A stretch of DNA of 64,000 nucleotides from Variovorax fucosicus (GTDB lineage Bacteria; Pseudomonadota; Gammaproteobacteria; Burkholderiales; Burkholderiaceae_C), in NCBI RefSeq assembly GCF_030316825.1, contig NZ_JASZYU010000001.1:1860001-1924000 (forward strand). The letters run 5' to 3'. Position 1 is the stretch's first letter, and the number at the start of each line of letters is the position of its first letter. Below the pieces are notes generated by a model. The model did not search any database. It was not told the DNA's origin and worked only from the letters and a program-made list of their open reading frames with translations. Shown one piece after another: positions 59,388-64,000 of the stretch. Position numbers and translations under genes: made by a program.

Positions 59388-60886
59388 GCGCGCACCTGCT
59401 CGCGCAGCACGTTCTTCAGCACCTTGCCGGCGGCCGACAGCGGCAGCTCGCGCACGAAGCTGATGCCACGCGGACACTTGTAGCCGGCCAGGCGCTCGCG
59501 GCACCAGGCGCGCAGTTCATCTGCGTCGGCACTGCCACCGTCGGCCAGCACCACCGCCGCGTGCACCGCCTCGCCCCAACGCGCATCCGGCACGCCGATG
59601 ACCGCCGCCTGCCGGACCTGCGGATGGCCGCGCAGCGCGGCCTCGACCTCGGCGCAGTACACGTTCTCGCCGCCGCTGATGATCATGTCCTTGAGGCGGT
59701 CGACGATGAAGAGATGGCCGTCGGGCAGCATGCGGCCCGCATCACCGGTGTGCAGCCAGCCGCCCTGCAGCGCGGCGGCCGTTGCCTCGGGGTTGCGCCA
59801 GTAGCCCTGCATGACCATCGGCCCGCGTGCCAGGATCTCGCCGACTTCGCCGCGCGGCAGCTCGTGGCCGCTCTCGTCCGCGACGATGATCTCGGCGCCG
59901 AGGCCAGCGCGGCCGACGGAGTTCAGGCGGCCGGTGGCGCGTGCCTCGGGCCGGTGGTTCGCCGGCAGGTTGATGCACACGGCGCCCGCGGTTTCGGTGA
60001 GGCCATAGGCCTGGAAGAACTCGGCGTCCGGCCAGGCGGCCAGTGCGCGGTCCAGCAGGTCCGGCGGCATCGGTGCTGCACCGAAGGCGATGCGCGTGAG
60101 GCTGCGCACGCGCTCGGGCGTGAACGAGGGGTCGTCGAGCAGCGACTGCAGCATGCTCGGCACCACGATGATGTCGCCGATGCGGTGCTCCGCGATCGCC
60201 TCGATCACCGATGCGGGACGGAACTGCGCCATCGTCACGCAGCTGCCGCCCACGATCAGCTGGCCCACCAGGCGGCCGAGCCCGGCCACGTGGAACAGCG
60301 GCGCCACCAGCAGCGATACCGAGTCCGGCGCATTGTTGAGCTCGGCGCCCCGCGTCATCGATGCGGTCCAGAAATTCGCGTGGCTCAGCATCACGCCCTT
60401 GGAGCGGCCGGTGGTTCCGCCGGTGTAGAGGATGGCGGCGAGCGCGTCGCCACCGGTGCGCGTATCGGCGAGCGGCTCCAGCGCGGCGCTCTCTTCTTCC
60501 AGCGCGCCCAGGCGCAGCAGCGCGGTCGCGCCGGCTGGTGCAAGCGCCTGCAGCGTTTCATCGACGAGCAGCAGCGACGCTTCGCTGTCCTGCAGCGCGT
60601 GCGCCAGCTCGGGTGTGCTCCAGCGGATGTTCAGCGGACAGGCGACGGCGCCGAGCCACCAGCAGGCAAGGATGGCCCGCACCAGCTGGTCGTTGTTGGG
60701 CGCGAGCAGCGCCACGCGGTCGCCGCGCCCGATGCCGCGCTTCGCCAGCGCGGCCGCCTGCAGCGCAATACCGTTCGCCACCTGCGCATGCGTATGGCTA
60801 CGGGTGCCGGTTTCGGCGACGTGGGTGAGCGCCGTCTTGTCGGGGCAGCGCTGCAGCGCGCGATGCAGGCCTTGGGTGAGATACAC
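59384..60886 (-). CDS. AMP-dependent acyl-CoA synthetase/ligase (second)
   Basis: This 500-residue ligase has YTGGTTGRSKG as P-loop (Gly in place of the usual Ser), YGLTETAGAVCINLP, TGDAGRMLPDGHLFIVDRLKDMIISGGENVYCAEVEAAL and the C-terminal LSAAGKVLKN. It starts with GTG at 60886 after a weak GGCGG. The shorter N-terminus differs from the ligase at 50568, so the two activate different substrates or are separate entry points. Confidence 0.92.
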   Translation of the reverse strand: MYLTQGLHRALQRCPDKTALTHVAETGTRSHTHAQVANGIALQAAALAKRGIGRGDRVALLAPNNDQLVRAILACWWLGAVACPLNIRWSTPELAHALQDSEASLLLVDETLQALAPAGATALLRLGALEEESAALEPLADTRTGGDALAAILYTGGTTGRSKGVMLSHANFWTASMTRGAELNNAPDSVSLLVAPLFHVAGLGRLVGQLIVGGSCVTMAQFRPASVIEAIAEHRIGDIIVVPSMLQSLLDDPSFTPERVRSLTRIAFGAAPMPPDLLDRALAAWPDAEFFQAYGLTETAGAVCINLPANHRPEARATGRLNSVGRAGLGAEIIVADESGHELPRGEVGEILARGPMVMQGYWRNPEATAAALQGGWLHTGDAGRMLPDGHLFIVDRLKDMIISGGENVYCAEVEAALRGHPQVRQAAVIGVPDARWGEAVHAAVVLADGGSADADELRAWCRERLAGYKCPRGISFVRELPLSAAGKVLKNVLREQVRA

Positions 60887-60982
60887 GATGGAACCGCCGG
60901 CTTGTTGAGGATGCGGCGAAGGTTAGGCCTGCGTGCGGCCCTGACCAATGGCGGGAAGCGCCAAAGGGCTTGGCGAAACCGC

Positions 60983-61996
60983 TCAGCGCTCCGGCCCGTG
61001 CGCCAGGCGGTACTCGCCCGGGGCCACGCCGGTCCACTGCTTGAAGGCGCGGTGGAAGGTGCTGGCTTCCGAAAAGCCCACGCGGTTGGCGATGTCGAGC
61101 AGCGGCAGTTGCGTGTGCAGCAGGTCGTCGATGGCGGCATCGCGTCGCAGTTCGTCCTTGATTTGCTGGAAGCCGCGGCCCTCCTCGCGCAGCCGTCGGC
61201 GCAGCGTCTGCGGCGTCACGGCGAGCGCCTCGCCCACCGCCTCGAGCGACGGCATGTCGGCGCCCAGCCCCTTGCGCAGCAGCCGGCGAATGCGTTCGGT
61301 GAGGCTGCTGGTGTCGCGGTATCGCACGATCAGGTTGGCGGGCGAGCTGGCCAGGAATTCGCGCAGGCTCTGCTGCGACTGCACGACCGGCAGATCGAGC
61401 CAGCGTGCGTCGAACCACAGGCCGACGTGGGGTTGCCCGTAGCGGATCGGCACCTGGTACACGCGTGAGCTGTCCATGCCCGTCTGCTCCGCCGTGTAGT
61501 CGACCCCCAGCACCGGGATGCGGCGCGCCACCAGCCACGAAAAGGTGTTGAAGCCGAGCAGCATGAAGGCCTTCACCGCGTAGTCGAGCCGCACATCAGA
61601 GGCGCGCCGCAGCACGAACTGCACGTGCGCGCTATCGCCCTGCACCGACAGGCGCGGCACGAAGTCGTTCAGCAGCAGGTGGTACCAGGCGAAGCCTTCG
61701 CGCATGGCCTCGCCCAGCGTGGCGCAGCGCACCAGCTGGCGCATGCACTGGCCGAAGCTTCCGGGCGGCAGCGGGCTGCTCAGCAGGCCCCAGATCTCGT
61801 CGCGCATTTCGCGCCGCAGGGCGTGGATCAGCAGCGCGTACTGGCGCTGCGAGATGCGGGCCAGCGGCGACTCCAGCAGCGGTGCTGCAATGCCTGCGCG
61901 TGCCAGCAGAGGAGCCACATCGAGCCCGCGATGCCGCGCCCCCATCAGGATGTGGTGCACCTGCTGGATGGCAACGGTGTGGTGGGTGAGCGTCAT
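60983..61996 (-). CDS. AraC family regulator with N-terminal arabinose-binding-like domain
   Basis: This 337-residue regulator has an N-terminal effector domain of about 200 residues (AraC_binding-type; SSPLPPGSFGQCMRQLVRCATLGEAMREGFAWYHLLL) and a C-terminal double HTH (LRRRLREEGRGFQQIKDELRRDAAIDDLLHTQLPLLDIANRVGFSEASTFHRAFKQWTGVAPGEYR). The OruR/MmsR-like group responds to carboxylates or CoA-derived effectors. It lies at the head of the ligase-to-receptor block on the same strand, so it is the best candidate activator of the CoA cluster. Confidence 0.92.
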   Translation of the reverse strand: MTLTHHTVAIQQVHHILMGARHRGLDVAPLLARAGIAAPLLESPLARISQRQYALLIHALRREMRDEIWGLLSSPLPPGSFGQCMRQLVRCATLGEAMREGFAWYHLLLNDFVPRLSVQGDSAHVQFVLRRASDVRLDYAVKAFMLLGFNTFSWLVARRIPVLGVDYTAEQTGMDSSRVYQVPIRYGQPHVGLWFDARWLDLPVVQSQQSLREFLASSPANLIVRYRDTSSLTERIRRLLRKGLGADMPSLEAVGEALAVTPQTLRRRLREEGRGFQQIKDELRRDAAIDDLLHTQLPLLDIANRVGFSEASTFHRAFKQWTGVAPGEYRLAHGPER

Positions 61997-62066
61997 CGAT
62001 GGCGGTCGCCGCGGCTCGGCCTGTTGAATTGTAGGCAGCACCCGCCGTGCCGGGCGTGGCGCCGCC

Positions 62067-63248
62067 TCACCCGACGGCGCCTGCCGCCCGCAAGGCAGCC
62101 ACGGCCGGCGCGTCGAGCCCGGCCGCGCGCAGGATCTCCTCGGTGTGCTCCCCGGCGCGCGGGGCTGGCCGCGGGGTGGACGGGTCGAAGCCCGTCATCT
62201 TGATGGCACAGCCGAGCTGCGGCAGCGCCGCATCGTCGGCCGCGATGCGCATGCCGCGCGCACGGAAGTGCGGATGCGCCAGCGCTTCGTCGATGCGCAG
62301 CACCGGCGTCACGCAACCGACGCCGTCGTGGAACAGGCTGCGCCAGTGCGCGAGCGGCTGCGCGCCGAAGATGGCGGCCAGTTCCGCGCGCAGGCGTTCC
62401 TCTGTCGCCGGGTCGCCGCTGCGGTGCAGTGGTGCGAGGTCGGGGCGCTCCAGCGTGCGGCACAGGTCGTCCCAGAACTTCGCTTCCAGCGCGCCGACCG
62501 CGACGTGCCGATCGTCCGCTGTGCGATAGAAGCCGTAGCAGGCGAGCGCACCGGTCAGCGCGCCGTGGCCGGTGCGCGGCACCTCGCCATGCTGGTGCAG
62601 GCCGGCCAGCGGCAGTACCGCATGGGCCAGCACCCCATCGGCCATGGCGATGTCCACATGCCGTCCGCGGCCGCTGCGGGCTGCGTCGAACAGCGCGGCG
62701 AGGATGCCGGCCACCGCAGTCATGGTGCCGCCCAGCAAATCGGCCACGGGCAGGTTCGACAGCGCCGGGCCCGCGGCGTTGCCGATCTGGTCGGCCACGC
62801 CCGCCAGGGCCGCGTAGTTCACGTCGTGCCCCGGCGTGTCGCACAGCGGGCCGGTCTGGCCGAAGCCGCTGATGCTGCAGTAGACGATGCGCGGGTTGAC
62901 GGCCGCCACCGCCTCGTAGCCCACGCCCAGCCGCTGCATCACGCCGGGCCGGAAGCCTTCCACCAGCACGTCGGCATCGCGGCACAGGCGCAGCAGCGCG
63001 GCAACGCCTTCGGGGTGCTTGAGGTCGATGCGGATCGCGCGCTTGTTGCGGTTGACGAGCGCGCGCACGGTGGCGCTTGCGTAGTCGCCGGCGCCGGTGT
63101 CCTCGATCTTGACGACGTCGGCGCCGAGATCGGCCAGGTGCATCGTGCCGAGCGGGCCCGGCAACAGCCGGGTCAGGTCGAGCACGCGCACGCCGGCGAG
63201 CGGCGCGCCGGTGGATGCGCTCGCGAGGGATTCAGGAGAAGAGGTCAT
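62067..63248 (-). CDS. CaiB/BaiF family III CoA transferase
   Basis: This 393-residue protein has the family start GVRVLDLTRLLPGPLGTMHLADLGADVVKIE, the CoA-binding RNKRAIRIDLKHPEG and the catalytic Asp in AMADGVLAH (near residue 203). It is closest in pattern to alpha-methylacyl-CoA racemases and succinyl/CoA transferases. A racemase role would fit branched substrates needing the right 2-methyl configuration. Located upstream of AraC, same strand. Confidence 0.9.
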   Translation of the reverse strand: MTSSPESLASASTGAPLAGVRVLDLTRLLPGPLGTMHLADLGADVVKIEDTGAGDYASATVRALVNRNKRAIRIDLKHPEGVAALLRLCRDADVLVEGFRPGVMQRLGVGYEAVAAVNPRIVYCSISGFGQTGPLCDTPGHDVNYAALAGVADQIGNAAGPALSNLPVADLLGGTMTAVAGILAALFDAARSGRGRHVDIAMADGVLAHAVLPLAGLHQHGEVPRTGHGALTGALACYGFYRTADDRHVAVGALEAKFWDDLCRTLERPDLAPLHRSGDPATEERLRAELAAIFGAQPLAHWRSLFHDGVGCVTPVLRIDEALAHPHFRARGMRIAADDAALPQLGCAIKMTGFDPSTPRPAPRAGEHTEEILRAAGLDAPAVAALRAAGAVG

Positions 63249-63368
63249 TGGGAGGGCAATCTAGAGGACGCGCAGCCCGCCGGCAATGGCGGCAGCTATC
63301 CCGTGGATTGGCGAAAAGCGTCAGGCCCCCGGACGCCGCGACCACGGCGTGGGCCGATGCGGCCGACG

Positions 63369-64000
63369 TCAACGCTGCCGGAATTCCATCAGGGTGTCGA
63401 CGACGCTCTGCGTAGCGCCATCGAGCGACGCCTTCGCGCGATGCGCTATGCCCAGCCGGCGCGTGAGCTTGGGGCTCAGCGGCAGGATCTGCATGCGGCC
63501 GTTCAGCGCCGCGTCGGTGCCGTGCTGCACCGGTAGCACCGCGGCCCCGTAGCCGGCCGCCACCAGGCTGCGCATCGCGGCGTCGTAGTTGAGCTCGATG
63601 CGTGCGCGCGGCGAGCAGCCGGCGTTGGCGAACCACTCCATCGTGAGGCGGTACATGTGGGTGGTCGCGTCGTTGAAGATCAGCGGCTGCTCGATCAGCC
63701 ACTGGGGCGTTGCACGCTTGGGCGCCTTCCACTTCTGTGGCACGAAGGCCATCATGGGCTGGCTGCGCCAGGGTGCGACGACGAGGTCGCGCATCGGCGG
63801 CTGCGGCACGGCCACCAGGCCGATGTCGAGCGTGCCGAGCGCAAGGCGCTCCATCGCCTGGTTGGAGCCGAGGATGCTCACTTCGACGTCGATGCCCGGG
63901 TGGCTGGCCTGCAGTGCTTCGAGCACCTGCGGCAGCAGGTCGATCACCACGCCGGTCGAGGTGCCGAGGCGCACCCGGCCGAGCCGGCCTTCGGCCTGGC
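63369..64000 (-). CDS. LysR family regulator, N-terminal part beyond window
   Basis: Only the ligand-binding domain is visible (about 210 residues, QAEGRLGRVRLGTSTGVVIDLLPQVLEALQASHPGID...); the HTH lies to the right of the window. The stop TGA/TAG region at 63369 is followed by the CoA-transferase gene after 120 bp on the same strand. It belongs to the LysR type with two alpha/beta lobes, and could regulate the transferase gene or an unseen divergent gene. Confidence 0.9.
   Translation of the reverse strand, partial: QAEGRLGRVRLGTSTGVVIDLLPQVLEALQASHPGIDVEVSILGSNQAMERLALGTLDIGLVAVPQPPMRDLVVAPWRSQPMMAFVPQKWKAPKRATPQWLIEQPLIFNDATTHMYRLTMEWFANAGCSPRARIELNYDAAMRSLVAAGYGAAVLPVQHGTDAALNGRMQILPLSPKLTRRLGIAHRAKASLDGATQSVVDTLMEFRQR

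Overview
The window is high-GC DNA with dense, short-spaced genes. Gene content points to a betaproteobacterium of the Comamonadaceae, most likely Variovorax or a close relative. Pointers are two Bug/TctC-type solute receptors without membrane partners, GTP-dependent PEP carboxykinase, DUF2917, a qorR-qorB pair, many LysR/MocR/IclR regulators with divergent targets, and GC-rich intergenic repeats of a type I associate with that family. This assignment is inference from content; no rRNA or tRNA is present to confirm it.

Layout. (1) 1-5.4 kb: a minus-strand operon of a PotABC-like ABC importer (no binding protein in view), a small 2Fe-2S protein and an FAD oxidoreductase cut by the window edge, divergent from an IclR regulator with two palindromic operators between them. 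(2) 5.4-38.3 kb: ordinary chromosomal genes. These include an S41 peptidase lipoprotein with a tandem-AAA ATPase, threonine dehydratase, pckG with a strong terminator and two upstream palindromes, LysR, metallophosphoesterase, TetR, PhoD phosphatase, dadA, LysR with quinone-reductase and NmrA genes, a phospholipase D lipoprotein, an SpmAB-type fusion, flavin reductase, qorR-qorB, a 2OG-Fe(II) oxygenase, a BON protein with a DMT exporter, a MurA-like enzyme, AhpD-like with MocR, glutaminase, DUF2867, a YXWGXW protein, RidA with DUF2917, and MocR. (3) 38.3-45.05 kb: an accessory island with mixed, more AT-rich codon use, many unknown proteins and decayed sequence. It has a Ser/Thr kinase with an unknown partner, a convergent predicted PD-(D/E)XK nuclease carrying an inserted winged helix, a membrane/coiled-coil pair, and a pair of unknown small proteins. 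(4) 45.08-64 kb: about 20 minus-strand genes, mostly overlapping or nearly so. They form a complete CoA-thioester degradation set: two acyl-CoA ligases, two acyl-CoA dehydrogenases, a crotonase, a split MaoC hydratase, three SDRs, a true thiolase, a thiolase-like protein lacking the nucleophilic cysteine paired with a DUF35 protein, two thioesterases, a class III CoA transferase, two Bug receptors, an AraC and a LysR regulator.

How they fit. The CoA cluster carries the parts known from aldolytic side-chain removal in steroid degraders (MaoC heterodimer, DUF35, Ltp2-type aldolase), here as separate genes, beside an ordinary thiolase route. The substrate cannot be read from sequence. The island is the best candidate for an undescribed system, most simply the kinase plus its partner, with the nuclease as a possible third part. 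Defence is a guess from context, not a demonstrated function.
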